Positions 19,412 through 28,402 of a stretch of 64,000 nt of DNA are shown one piece after another (position 1 is the first letter of the stretch; each line of letters begins with the position of its first letter). This stretch comes from an uncultured Lentisphaeria bacterium (GTDB lineage: Bacteria; Verrucomicrobiota; Lentisphaeria; Victivallales; UBA1829): contig CASDPB010000027.1 in NCBI GenBank assembly GCA_949282305.1, positions 1-64,000 of the forward strand, in the 5' to 3' direction. Both the position numbers and the translations under genes were made by a program. The notes beneath the pieces were generated by a model. The model worked only from the letters and a program-made list of their open reading frames with translations. It searched no databases and had not been told where the DNA came from.

Positions 19412-19456
19412 GCAAATACTTATTTGCTATACCGCGATATACTTATTTGCTATACC
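19412..19456. promoter_or_regulatory. Direct repeats and palindrome upstream of the aldo/keto reductase
   Basis: ATACTTATTTGCTATACC occurs twice, at 19416-19433 and 19439-19456, a 23-base period. The first copy is part of a perfect palindrome GCAAATA-CT-TATTTGC (19412-19427); the second has an imperfect version. This is typical of a regulator operator and lies between the divergent SDR and aldo/keto reductase genes. Confidence 0.55.
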
Positions 19457-19569
19457 GGACTTTCAGAAAAAAACGTTTTTTCCGAAACAGGCGCTTGACT
19501 TCCAGTTACTCTAACGTTTACGTTGTCCGGTAAACTCGCATGCAATCATAAAACAAAAGAGGTGTTTTC

Positions 19570-20808
19570 ATGAACAGACGTGAATTTTTGAAGGGAGCTT
19601 TCACGATCGCCGCGCTGGGTTCCGTCTCGACCCTGCTGGCACGCACCGGCTTGGGTGCGGGCGGCGAAAGCGGGACAGACGGCAATCCGTCAGAAAAAAA
19701 CGGCATGATCTACCGGACATTGGGACGCACCGGACTCAGGGTCAGCGCCATTGCGCTTGGCGTTGAAGGATTTCAGCGGCGTTCCCGCTCCGAAGTCAGG
19801 ACTCTGTTCCAGTATGCGGCGGATCGCGGCGTGAATTTCCTGGACATCTGCGTGGTTGATCCCGAAATTGTTGCGGGATTCGGAGACGTCATCCGGAAAA
19901 AACGCGACAGGTTCGTGATCCAGGGGCATATCGGTTCGATCTGGGAACACGGTCAATATCGCCGCACCCGCGACCTCGCCGCGACAAAGCGGGCGTTTGA
20001 AAGCATGTTGAAGAATCTCGGCACCGACTACATCGACGTCGGCATGATCCACTATGTCGACGACTCCGGGGATTATGACCGGATTTTCAATGGGGAAACC
20101 ATTCGCTATGTCAAAAAGCTGAAGGCGGAAAAAACTGTCCGTCATATCGGCTTGAGCACGCACAATCCGGAAATTGCCAGACGGGCGATTGCCGGCGGTC
20201 TGGTGGACGTGCTGATGTTCTCCGTCAATTTGAGCTACGACGCCGATCTCGCCGGAAATGCGCTGACCTTCAACAAGGAACGTCAACAGCTTTATGAGCT
20301 CTGCGAACGCAGGGGCATCGGGCTTGATGTGATGAAGGCATATGCGGGAGGCAATCTGCTGACCGACAATTCTCCGTTCGGAATGGCGTTCACGCCGGTT
20401 CAGTGCCTGCACTACGCCCTGACCCGTCCGGGAGTCGCGGCGGTGATGGCCGGCTGCCGGACCCCCGCCGAGATTGATTCCGCTCTTGCGTGGTGCACCG
20501 CTTCCGCCGCCGAGCGCGACTACTCAAAAGTGCTTGCCGGAGCAAGCAGAAATACCTGGACCGGCTACTGCCTTTACTGTGGTCACTGCGCCCCCTGCCC
20601 GAAGGAAATCGACATCGCGAGCGTCAACAAATACTTGAATCTCGCCCTTGCGCAGAAGGAGGTTCCCGATACGGTCCGCGATCATTACCGGCTGCTGAAA
20701 CATCATGCCTCGGAATGTATTCAATGCGGAGCGTGTGAAAAACGCTGTCCGTTCGGCGTCCCGGTCCGGCAGAAAATGAAAGAAGCCGCAAAAGTATTCG
20801 GTGTCTGA
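19570..20808 (+). CDS. Tat-type aldo/keto reductase with two Fe-S motifs
   Basis: The N-terminus MNRREFLKGAF has the twin-arginine motif and is followed by a hydrophobic stretch ending near residue 33, so export by the Tat pathway as a folded, cofactor-loaded protein is likely. Residues 45-320 are an aldo/keto reductase barrel (YRTLGRTGLRVSAIALG, LGTDYIDVGMIHYVDD, RHIGLSTHNPEIARR). The C-terminus has two iron-sulfur motifs: CLYCGHCAPCP from residue 334 and CIQCGACEKRCP from residue 383. This architecture is known among predicted oxidoreductases of anaerobes but the reaction is not defined. AGAGGTG precedes the start. Confidence 0.88.
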   Translation: MNRREFLKGAFTIAALGSVSTLLARTGLGAGGESGTDGNPSEKNGMIYRTLGRTGLRVSAIALGVEGFQRRSRSEVRTLFQYAADRGVNFLDICVVDPEIVAGFGDVIRKKRDRFVIQGHIGSIWEHGQYRRTRDLAATKRAFESMLKNLGTDYIDVGMIHYVDDSGDYDRIFNGETIRYVKKLKAEKTVRHIGLSTHNPEIARRAIAGGLVDVLMFSVNLSYDADLAGNALTFNKERQQLYELCERRGIGLDVMKAYAGGNLLTDNSPFGMAFTPVQCLHYALTRPGVAAVMAGCRTPAEIDSALAWCTASAAERDYSKVLAGASRNTWTGYCLYCGHCAPCPKEIDIASVNKYLNLALAQKEVPDTVRDHYRLLKHHASECIQCGACEKRCPFGVPVRQKMKEAAKVFGV

Positions 20809-20828
20809 CAAAAACCGGGTGCCCGGCA

Positions 20829-20854
20829 CGGAAGAATGTCCGCGCATTCTTCCG
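20829..20854. terminator. Hairpin after the aldo/keto reductase
   Basis: CGGAAGAATG and CATTCTTCCG form a perfect 10-base stem with a 6-base loop, 21 bases past the stop codon. There is no T tract, so termination would need other factors. Confidence 0.5.
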
Positions 20855-20973
20855 TCGCAAAAGCGGTCCCGGGATGCCCGGATGAAAGCCATGCAGGAAG
20901 ATTGCCCTTGAACTTCCGTGCTTTGCGATGTATTGTACCGGAATCCGAGAAAAAATGACAGGAGGGCAAAACA

Positions 20974-21573
20974 ATGAAAAAACATTTCTTATGTATCCTC
21001 GCCGCTGCAGCTGGAATCATCGTTCTGACGGTTCAGGCAAATTCCGGAGATACGGCGGAGGGCATGGTTTTCTCTTCGGGGAAAGCCGCAGTTGATGCCG
21101 TGGACAGGGATTGCGTCCAGATTCAGGTACTGCATTCCCGTGTCTGTCCGGATGTACGCCGCCATGCGGAAGGATGTTATGTTCAGGAAGCCGTGGGAAG
21201 AGTCGTTTTCGCCGGCGAAAAAGTCAAACATCTCCGGGTCGGGGACTGCGTCGGATTCAGAAACAGTTTCATTCCCTGCGGGGACTGCGCCAACTGCAGA
21301 GCCGGACGGAAAATGGACTGCCGCAATGCAGGCGGGGTGTGCGGAGAAAACTGCCGGAACCATACGGCAGGACAATGCAGAACCGTGATCGTCACGGCGG
21401 AGGGCAATGTGATGAAAGTCTCCGGGACGGAAAAAAGCGAACAGGTGTATTCCCGTCTTTGCGGAACAGCCGGACACTGTATCCGGCTTCGCTGTTATGA
21501 ACCGGCGGACAATGACATTTCCAGTCGCGGGCACCACGGGCATGGATGCAGACGCGACCGTCACTGCCGGTAA
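20974..21573 (+). CDS. Exported protein with a truncated dehydrogenase GroES-like domain
   Basis: A strong ribosome-binding site (AGGAGGG) precedes a clear signal peptide (MKKHFLCILAAAAGIIVLTV). The mature part contains EAVGRVVFAGEKVKHLRVGD followed by CGDCANCRAGRKMDC, which is the structural zinc loop and flanking strands of zinc alcohol dehydrogenases. The Rossmann domain is absent and the last 50 residues look unrelated and Cys/His/Arg-rich, so the frame may have been truncated or shifted near 21420. Zinc dehydrogenases are normally cytoplasmic, making the signal peptide odd. Either a decayed gene or a small exported metal-binding protein derived from one. Confidence 0.5.
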   Translation: MKKHFLCILAAAAGIIVLTVQANSGDTAEGMVFSSGKAAVDAVDRDCVQIQVLHSRVCPDVRRHAEGCYVQEAVGRVVFAGEKVKHLRVGDCVGFRNSFIPCGDCANCRAGRKMDCRNAGGVCGENCRNHTAGQCRTVIVTAEGNVMKVSGTEKSEQVYSRLCGTAGHCIRLRCYEPADNDISSRGHHGHGCRRDRHCR

Positions 21574-21690
21574 TTCAGTGATTCTGACGCGGAACATACG
21601 GAAACTGCCGGGGCAGATATTTCCGCCGCGTCAGATGCCTCCCGGAACGGTTTCACAGCGGGCGGAAAAAATTCCGCACAGCTCATGAAG

Positions 21691-23571
21691 TCAGTGAGAA
21701 CCGCGCCGGTAAGCGGCGTTCACCAGCATGGAGCAGAGTTCCGGGAAGGAAATTCCCGCGGCGCGCCCGGCTTTCGGAACCAGACTGTTTGCCGTGCATC
21801 CCGGAATGCTGTTGCCTTCCAGAACGCAGATGGAGTTGTCCTCGACAGACGCCATCACATCCACGCGCAGAATCTCCTCCGCTCCGGAAACTTCGTAGAA
21901 CTTCAACGCCGCAGCCTGGATTTTCTTCTGAAGTTCCTCCGGCAGATTTCGCGGAGGACAGAGATATTCCGTATCGCCCGAAGCGTGGGTGTATTTCGCG
22001 TCGTAGTCATAGATTTTGCCTTCATAGCGGATTTCGATCACCGGAAGCGCCTTTCCGTCAATGATCCCGACTGTCGTCTCCACCCCTTTGAAAAACTCTT
22101 CCACCAGAGCCCTGTTCCCGTAACGGAATACAAGCTCCATCGCTTTTTTCCAATCTTCCGGCGTCTCCACAAGAGTAATGCCGAAGGTGGAACCCTCATT
22201 GGAAGGCTTGACGATCAAAGGCAGCTTCATTCCTTCGGGAATCGTCTCCGACGGTTCAGTCAGCACCGCATATCCGGCATTCGGAATGCCGTGCAAGTCC
22301 ATCAGCTTCTTGCTCGCCACCTTGTCCATAATGAGGGCACAGGCGGCAGAACCGGAGCCGACAAAACGGATGCCGGCGTCCTCCAGCATTTTCTGAATAC
22401 GTCCGTCCTCTCCGTATCCGCCATGCAGAACCGGCCAGACTACATCCGCCCATTCTTTCATTTCCGGCGTGACGGCAAGCTCTTGGATGTCATACTCGCG
22501 CACCTCATATCCGGCTTCGCGAAGCGCATCCGCCACAGCTTTTCCCGACTCAAGAGACACCTCGCGCTCACTGCTGACGCCGCCTTTCAGGACAAGAATC
22601 TTTGAAGGCGCTTTTTTTTCCGTGGAAACCATATTCACAAACCTCACTTCAGGCTGCAATGCCATATTGTATTTCAATTGAACCCGCCGGATCATCTCCG
22701 CAACGAGCCTGGTAAAATCAGATTCAGTGCCGGGAACATCATCTCCGGCTTTCACGATCCAGTTCGCATGTGCTTCGCTCACCATGTAACTGCCGCGGCG
22801 GAGCCCCTTGCATCCGGCGCCTTCCAGCAGCATCCCCGCAGGACGGTCAGGCGCCGGATTGCGGAATACGCTCCCTGCGCTTCTGCCCTTCGGCGCTTTG
22901 CCGCGACGCGCAAGTTCCGCGGCGATGCGCTCCTTCTCCTCAGCCGGATCCACCGGGGAGAAACGCAGAACAAGCTCCGTGACAAGCACTTTTCCGCGAA
23001 TCACCGGAGAACTGCGATAGGCAAGTCCGAGCTCCCCGACAGAATATTCTTTCAATTGAGGCACCGCCTCCAGCGTGATACCTTTCGCGGAAACCAGAAA
23101 ATCGGAGAAGGAACTGCCCATCGCCCCGGCGTTCATGGCAAGAGCCCCGCCGAGAGCTCCCGGAATGCCGCAGAGTGCGGTGGCTCCGCCGAGAGCATGT
23201 CCCGCGGCAAAGCGGATGACCTCAAGCAGAGAACACGCGGCGCCGGCGCGGATCATGCCGCCGGGCAGGAGCTCCAGCCTGCCGAATTCCGACGCGGAGG
23301 GAAGTTTCAGAAAGACAAGACCGGGAACAGGGACGTCCGAACCGACAATGTTCGTCCCCTTCCCCAGAGGAAAGACTGTTTTTCCTGAAGAATATGCAAT
23401 CCGGACGGCATTCAGAGCGTCCCGCATATTGACAGGCTCAACCAGTAAAAAAGGGGCGGAACCCGCCCCTAAAGTGGTATAACGGGCCCATGAAGCAAAA
23501 TGAACCGCGGAACCGCCGGATATTCCGTTCAGAAATTCCCCGGGGATCTCCAGCAGCTCAGATGACGACAT
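21691..23571 (-). CDS. murB-ddl: MurB-Ddl fusion (enolpyruvoylglucosamine reductase + D-Ala-D-Ala ligase)
   Basis: One 626-residue frame encodes two wall-precursor enzymes. Residues 1-312 are MurB: FAD site GKGTNIVGSD, IPGALGGALAMNAGAMG, the catalytic Ser in SAGSVFRNP (231-239) and the terminal Glu in LQPEVRFV. Residues 324-626 are D-alanine--D-alanine ligase: LKGGVSSEREVSLESG, LHGGYGEDGRIQ, VKPSNEGSTFG, and the metal site EGNSIPGCTANSLVPK. A Met at residue 314 in the linker may mark the old ddl start. No stop or shift separates the halves. It follows hisI by 17 bases. MurB makes UDP-MurNAc; Ddl supplies the D-Ala-D-Ala added later. Confidence 0.95.
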   Translation of the reverse strand: MSSSELLEIPGEFLNGISGGSAVHFASWARYTTLGAGSAPFLLVEPVNMRDALNAVRIAYSSGKTVFPLGKGTNIVGSDVPVPGLVFLKLPSASEFGRLELLPGGMIRAGAACSLLEVIRFAAGHALGGATALCGIPGALGGALAMNAGAMGSSFSDFLVSAKGITLEAVPQLKEYSVGELGLAYRSSPVIRGKVLVTELVLRFSPVDPAEEKERIAAELARRGKAPKGRSAGSVFRNPAPDRPAGMLLEGAGCKGLRRGSYMVSEAHANWIVKAGDDVPGTESDFTRLVAEMIRRVQLKYNMALQPEVRFVNMVSTEKKAPSKILVLKGGVSSEREVSLESGKAVADALREAGYEVREYDIQELAVTPEMKEWADVVWPVLHGGYGEDGRIQKMLEDAGIRFVGSGSAACALIMDKVASKKLMDLHGIPNAGYAVLTEPSETIPEGMKLPLIVKPSNEGSTFGITLVETPEDWKKAMELVFRYGNRALVEEFFKGVETTVGIIDGKALPVIEIRYEGKIYDYDAKYTHASGDTEYLCPPRNLPEELQKKIQAAALKFYEVSGAEEILRVDVMASVEDNSICVLEGNSIPGCTANSLVPKAGRAAGISFPELCSMLVNAAYRRGSH

Positions 23572-23588
23572 GGACAGGCTCTACCGTT

Positions 23589-23972
23589 TTATTTCTTTTT
23601 ATAGACCTTGGCAGGATCAAAGACACGCTCGCCGATTACGGCAAGCTCGCCGTTCTTTTCCAGTCTGCGGAAGAAACAGGAACGGTATCCTTCATGACAC
23701 GCGGCACCGCCGATCTGGTCAACCTTGAAAATCACCGTGTCCTCGTCGCAGTCTACAAGGATTTCCTTGATGACCTGGGTATTGCCGGACTCCTCGCCTT
23801 TTTTCCAGAGTTTGTTTCTGGAACGGGACCAGTAAGTGGCAACACCGCTCCTGAGCGTTTCATTCCAGGACTCTTCATTGATATATGCGAGCATGAGCAC
23901 ATCGCCCGTCTTATAGTCCTGCGCGATAGCGGGAATCAACCCCCCGCTCTTCTTGAAATCCAGATTCAGCAT
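23589..23972 (-). CDS. hisI: Phosphoribosyl-AMP cyclohydrolase
   Basis: The 127-residue protein matches stand-alone His[51 protein letters not shown] and the zinc-binding [11 protein letters not shown]. It opens the ring of phosphoribosyl-AMP in histidine synthesis. There is no HisE domain. AGGAG precedes the start. It sits beside murB-ddl, away from other his genes except hisG at 41906. Confidence 0.95.
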   Translation of the reverse strand: MLNLDFKKSGGLIPAIAQDYKTGDVLMLAYINEESWNETLRSGVATYWSRSRNKLWKKGEESGNTQVIKEILVDCDEDTVIFKVDQIGGAACHEGYRSCFFRRLEKNGELAVIGERVFDPAKVYKKK

Positions 23973-24027
23973 TGGATTCTTCTCCTGATGTTTCGTATTG
24001 ATTATCTCGTGTTCGGCACATTCCTGC

Positions 24028-24906
24028 TCAATAGAAAGACTCGGTCAATTTGCCCTCTTCCTTCTTGAGCTCCTTTTCCGCCTTCTTTGCATCGGCTTTC
24101 AGCTCTTTTTTCACTTTTCCCGCATCGGCATCCGCCTTGGCTGCATCCGCCTTGACCTTTTTCTCAACGGCCTTGACATCCTTCCTTACATCAGCCTTGA
24201 CCTTTTTCTCAACGGCCTTGACATCCTTCCTTACATCAGCCTCCGCCTTCTTCACCTCATCCTTGACTTCCGCCGCAACCTTTCCGGCATCCGCCTTGAC
24301 TGCCGCTTTTTCCGGTTCAGCCTTTTTCACAGGAGCCTTCACGTCCGCCTTTGCGTTTTCAGCCGGAGCCGCCTTTTCCGCAGGCACGAGCTTCTGCTCC
24401 ATTTCATTCACCTTCGCAGGCGTTTCCTTCTTTACGGTCGGAACCTCGTATGCCTTCACATCCGGAACAGGCAGTTTCTCGCCTTTCTTGTAGAACTGGA
24501 CGAAGAGCTTGAACGATGTATATTTTTCCGCCGGGGCAATTCCGTGGAAACGGAAGATGTTTCCGGGAAGAGCCGAAGAGAACTGCCAGGGCAGACATGC
24601 CGCACGCCCCTGTTCGTCAATCCAGTCGAAGCGGTAGGCAAGTGTCAGCAGCGGATCGCCGTTAAAAATCCAGTACCAGAAGGAAGTGCGGCTGATTTCA
24701 ATCGTGACGTCCACGGTAAGCAATCCGTTGTCATCCGTCTTGGAAAGGACTTCCAGATTCCTCATGCCGAAATCCGAATTGCCTTTCAGCTCGACCCGTT
24801 CATCGGTGATGCCCTTCTGGATGACAAAGTTTTCCTCATTGCCTGCACAGCCGCAGACTGCGGCGGCAAGACTCAACGCACATACTGCACTCATTAAGAT
24901 TTTCAT
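24028..24906 (-). CDS. Lipoprotein, YcfL-like N-terminus with Lys/Ala-rich tail
   Basis: A signal peptide with a lipobox-like end (AAAVCGCAG) predicts lipidation at Cys18 or Cys20. Residues 25-150 resemble DUF1425 (YcfL) proteins: [40 protein letters not shown] and FKLFVQFYK. The last 130 residues are almost entirely Lys, Ala, Val, Asp and Glu, predicted as a long charged helix such as could span periplasm or bind wall or DNA phosphate. A 45-base tandem duplication lies in this tail. Stop at 24028; GGAG precedes the start. Confidence 0.75.
   Translation of the reverse strand: MKILMSAVCALSLAAAVCGCAGNEENFVIQKGITDERVELKGNSDFGMRNLEVLSKTDDNGLLTVDVTIEISRTSFWYWIFNGDPLLTLAYRFDWIDEQGRAACLPWQFSSALPGNIFRFHGIAPAEKYTSFKLFVQFYKKGEKLPVPDVKAYEVPTVKKETPAKVNEMEQKLVPAEKAAPAENAKADVKAPVKKAEPEKAAVKADAGKVAAEVKDEVKKAEADVRKDVKAVEKKVKADVRKDVKAVEKKVKADAAKADADAGKVKKELKADAKKAEKELKKEEGKLTESFY
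24152..24241. repeat. Perfect 45-bp tandem duplication in the Lys/Ala tail
   Basis: Positions 24152-24196 and 24197-24241 are identical. On the minus strand each copy encodes a 15-residue unit containing [15 protein letters not shown]. The identity at DNA level suggests a recent duplication or continuing length variation. Confidence 0.92.
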
Positions 24907-25004
24907 ACTTGTAGTTCTCCATTTCTTTCAAAATAACAAACAGACCTGTATCATGTAATATAGGTTCGTTTTGCAAAAAAAACACCCCGGGAACAACAAA
25001 AAAA

Positions 25005-25358
25005 TCAAGAATGTGCAACGATTGTCGCAAGAAGTTCCAGATTTTCCGTTCCGACCGCCTTGATTGAATGTCCCTCCCCGCTCCGTGTCAAAGTGCTGTC
25101 GCCGGGCGCCAGCTCCCTGACCGTGCCGTTGTCATTGGTTTCGGCACGTCCGCTGAGAATATAGTACAATTCATCCTCCCCCTCATGCACATGATAGCCG
25201 ATGGAATCGCCCGGTTTCAATACGATTCTGGCATAGAGACGCATATTCCGGTTCAATTCTCCGTCTTTCTTCCAGATGTGATTGAAATTTGCGTCACCGA
25301 CTCCGCCCCGCACACAGTTGCGGACTTCAAGGGTACAGTCATTTTTACTTTTGAACAT
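25005..25358 (-). CDS. Cupin-domain protein
   Basis: A 117-residue single-domain cupin: the metal-binding motif 1 is GYHVHEGEDELYYILSG, with two His and a Glu, and motif 2 is RSGEGHSIKAVG, with one His. Start 25358 has GGGAG at 9 bases; an ATG 13 codons further up lacks one. Such small cupins bind a metal and a small ligand or isomerise sugars. It follows the activator-dehydratase gene by about 90 bases and may be transcribed with it. Function unknown. Confidence 0.85.
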   Translation of the reverse strand: MFKSKNDCTLEVRNCVRGGVGDANFNHIWKKDGELNRNMRLYARIVLKPGDSIGYHVHEGEDELYYILSGRAETNDNGTVRELAPGDSTLTRSGEGHSIKAVGTENLELLATIVAHS

Positions 25359-25445
25359 GGCATATTTCTCCCATTTGCAATTCAGGGAAAGACGCATCGC
25401 GCGTCCTCCCTGTTACTCTAACACAATTTCCGGCACATGCAAGAC

Positions 25446-27521
25446 TCACTTTGCCACCGGGCCGAAGATATTCCCGTATTTCTTGCTGTTCAGGGACTCT
25501 ATGAAAGAACTGATCTTCGTGAAAGTGCTGCACGGGTCGGTCGTCGGGTCCATGCAGTCGCCGTCAAGAGTCAGCAGAGGCAGATTGACCTTGCGGAGCT
25601 CTTCGCGCAGGTGTTTGGCAAAACAGCTGTCCGAAAGCGAACAGCGCCCGAATCCGTGATTGTAGAGGATGCAGCCGTTGAGCTTTGCCGCGGCGGCATT
25701 CTGGCTGATATAGTTGACCCGGAGTTTCGGATCCAGATAACCGACGGTCAGAAGTTTTCTCGCAAGCGAACGGTAGGGCTCATCGGGATCCAGGTCAATC
25801 CAGTCGACAAAGTTCACTTCCTCGAAGACAATCGGCGCGTTGCAGGTATCCTCAATATAGTCCAGAATCTTCGTATCGTAGAAGGGCGGCAGATGCAGCC
25901 AGAGAATGCGGTGCGTATCCTCAATCGAATAACGCTGTTCCGCCCATTCCCTGCGCTCCAGCAGCTCGTTGTAGAACTGCTGCTGAATGTCAATCAGATC
26001 TTTTTTACCCCACAGCTGGGAAAAGAGAATCGCATTGTAGACGCCTTCCGCCCCGCGGATCAGCGGCGGGCTGGACCAGCGCAGGTCATTGCATTTTTTG
26101 GAGATCGCCGCCGCCTGATTGGAAAGATCGCAGGCCTCGGACAGCCTGCCGGGGTCCATCTTGAGTCCGAGCGCCTTCTCCATTTTGCGGACTGCGGTTT
26201 CAAGTCCCTCGGCAATCGTCTCCACCGCATTGTCGTCGTTCATGCTGACCGGCGTATGAAGCGAATAGAAACGGTCGGTAAAGTCATACTGCCGCGCAAG
26301 ATCCTGAAAAATGCGTTCCCCCTGCTGGCAGGGCTGCGAGGTGGAAACGCCGAAATCCGGTTTCGGCAGATCGCTTCCCTCCAGCACGCGCAGGAAGGAA
26401 CAGGTTTCCGCGGCGAACCCCTTGTAGGCGGCAACGTCAAGCGCTTTTTTGGTGCGTTTTGAATTGCGCGCAAACAAAGCGGCATACGTCTCAAGCGTCA
26501 GCATGCGGACGCCGAGCGCGTTCAGAATCTCCGTCGGGAAGAAGAGATTCCGCCATACCGTCGGCATTTTGCTGTTTTTGGAGAAGAACTCCCTTCTTGT
26601 GGAGTTTGCGCGCATCTGAATCGACTTCAGCGGCACGGGGGCATATTCCAGTTTCCGCCGGATCAGCTTGTCCTTCAGAGCCGCATATTTTCTTGCAAGG
26701 CAGGCGGTGCCGAGCGCACCCATGACGCGGTGAAATTCCGGGATAATAATATTGTTCCCGGTGATTTCGCGCAGATAATAGGCGACCGCGCGATTGGAGG
26801 CGACGCCGCCCTGGAACACCACATCCCCGTCATAGTGGAACAGGAGCTCCCCTACCCCGGAAATAATGGTTCTCGCCTGTGCACGGCACGCCCCGGCGAC
26901 AATCTGACCGAGCGGATAGCGGTTCTTGAACTTGTTGATGGAGGTCGCGCTCAAAACGGCGCAGACGCTGGAAAACTCAAGGTCGGAATCATAGTTGACT
27001 TTATCGGCCATCTCTTCGACGGGAATGTTCAGCTTGAGCGCGACGCTGTCGAGAAACGCTCCGGTTCCGGCGGCGCAGATGCCGCTCATCTTCGAGGTCC
27101 ACATCTGCATTCCGTCGTTGTAAATCATCGCCTTGCTGTCCTGCCCGCCGACATCCAGAATCGCGCGGCAGTTCGGGTAGTAATGAAGCGCGCCGGCCAC
27201 ATGCGCGGAAACTTCACTGACCTGAAAGTCAAAGTTCAGGAACTTCCGGGTGTCTTCCACAATCTGGCTGCCGGTTACAACGGTGCAGCAGACATTCTTC
27301 ATCGTCAGCCCCGCTTCCGCAAGAAACTCCTCCACGGTCTTCTTCAAGGCGCCGAGATTGCAGTGCCCGCAATTGCTGCACCGCCCGGAACAGGTGAGTT
27401 TGCCGGATTCCACGGGACGGGTCCTCCGGTAAACGGTATGCGTGACTTTTCCGTCCGAAGTCATCAATACCGCTTTAAATGTCGTTGACCCGACATCAAT
27501 CCCCAAATAATATTTCTCCAT
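25446..27521 (-). CDS. 2-hydroxyacyl-CoA dehydratase activator-subunit fusion
   Basis: Residues 1-270 are an ASKHA-type ATPase of the HgdC/BadF family (YYLGIDVGSTTFKAVL, ILDVGGQDSKAM, and GICAAGTGAFLD, whose Cys would hold the Fe-S cluster shared by a dimer). Residues 300-690 resemble the HgdB-like dehydratase subunit (STSQPCQQGERIF, HGFGRCSLSDSCFAKHL, LLTLDGDCMDPT). In known systems the activator passes a high-energy electron, powered by ATP, to the dehydratase. Here both are on one chain. ATG 27521 is used; a GTG at 27530 is possible. The substrate is unknown and a full two-subunit dehydratase is not seen nearby. Confidence 0.85.
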   Translation of the reverse strand: MEKYYLGIDVGSTTFKAVLMTSDGKVTHTVYRRTRPVESGKLTCSGRCSNCGHCNLGALKKTVEEFLAEAGLTMKNVCCTVVTGSQIVEDTRKFLNFDFQVSEVSAHVAGALHYYPNCRAILDVGGQDSKAMIYNDGMQMWTSKMSGICAAGTGAFLDSVALKLNIPVEEMADKVNYDSDLEFSSVCAVLSATSINKFKNRYPLGQIVAGACRAQARTIISGVGELLFHYDGDVVFQGGVASNRAVAYYLREITGNNIIIPEFHRVMGALGTACLARKYAALKDKLIRRKLEYAPVPLKSIQMRANSTRREFFSKNSKMPTVWRNLFFPTEILNALGVRMLTLETYAALFARNSKRTKKALDVAAYKGFAAETCSFLRVLEGSDLPKPDFGVSTSQPCQQGERIFQDLARQYDFTDRFYSLHTPVSMNDDNAVETIAEGLETAVRKMEKALGLKMDPGRLSEACDLSNQAAAISKKCNDLRWSSPPLIRGAEGVYNAILFSQLWGKKDLIDIQQQFYNELLERREWAEQRYSIEDTHRILWLHLPPFYDTKILDYIEDTCNAPIVFEEVNFVDWIDLDPDEPYRSLARKLLTVGYLDPKLRVNYISQNAAAAKLNGCILYNHGFGRCSLSDSCFAKHLREELRKVNLPLLTLDGDCMDPTTDPCSTFTKISSFIESLNSKKYGNIFGPVAK

Positions 27522-27763
27522 ACTTGCCACTTGCTTTTATCTTCAAAATTATTTTGTTTTTCAATAAATTTTAGTAATATATACTGAAAATTTATTTTTT
27601 CCATGAAACATGGCTGAAAAAGCAGAAGATAATTCAGTTTTTCGGCAAAGACGGACAGGACTTTTCAGAAAAAAAATCCGTTCCGCGGCAAAGGATTTTT
27701 GACTTTTGAGCGTCGCGAATATATGTTATGCGTCAATGGAACGGTAAAACAAACGGGCAGGTC

Positions 27764-28402
27764 ATGAAGCATCTACTGAAAATCCTGAGCATTTCATTTG
27801 CAGCCGCTCTCGCCGCCACGGCGTCTGCAGACAAGACATCGTGGCAGGAGCGGGCAAGAAGCCGGAAAAACGTTTCCAAAGCCGCACGGGAACTGAACGA
27901 CATGGCGCGCGGAACCAGAGTCGCAAGAAACGTCCGGGACCATCTGGAAAATCTGGGGCGGGCAGTCAACTACGCCTTGAAGCAGGAACAGCTGACCGGT
28001 TCGGAAGCACGTCAGATCAATTCCATTCGCAGAAATATCGAAAAATATCTGGATCAGATTGAGGAAGAAGGCGAACTCAGCCAGAGAGACGCGCAGAAAC
28101 TTTATTCCGAAATCAGCCGCGGATACAGTCTGCTCTGGTTCCTGCGCCGCAACAATGCCGGAAAGAAAGTCCGGATGTCCATTCTCGGAAAGGAGATCGC
28201 GCTCAAGGAGGAATATCAGAAAAAGGTGGACAGGAAGTCCCTTTCCAAAGATGAAACGGCAGATATTCTGAAAGCGTATTACAAGGCATTCCGCATCCGG
28301 GACAGAATGCAGATGATCTCCCTTTCTGCGGAGCAGAAGCAGAAAATGGAGCGTTCCTGTTTCGACACGCTTTCAGAATATTTTGAAATCATTGAAAAAT
28401 AA
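27764..28402 (+). CDS. Exported helical protein of unknown function
   Basis: I do not recognise this protein. From Met 27764 it starts with a clear signal peptide (MKHLLKILSISFAAALAATA). The remaining 190 residues are charged and predicted almost all helical (ARELNDMARGTRVARNVRDH, KYLDQIEEEGELSQRDAQKL). An upstream in-frame ATG at 27728 would add 12 residues before the signal peptide. The last 30 bases overlap the convergent DUF4838-type gene. No related gene is visible in the window. Confidence 0.7.
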   Translation: MKHLLKILSISFAAALAATASADKTSWQERARSRKNVSKAARELNDMARGTRVARNVRDHLENLGRAVNYALKQEQLTGSEARQINSIRRNIEKYLDQIEEEGELSQRDAQKLYSEISRGYSLLWFLRRNNAGKKVRMSILGKEIALKEEYQKKVDRKSLSKDETADILKAYYKAFRIRDRMQMISLSAEQKQKMERSCFDTLSEYFEIIEK

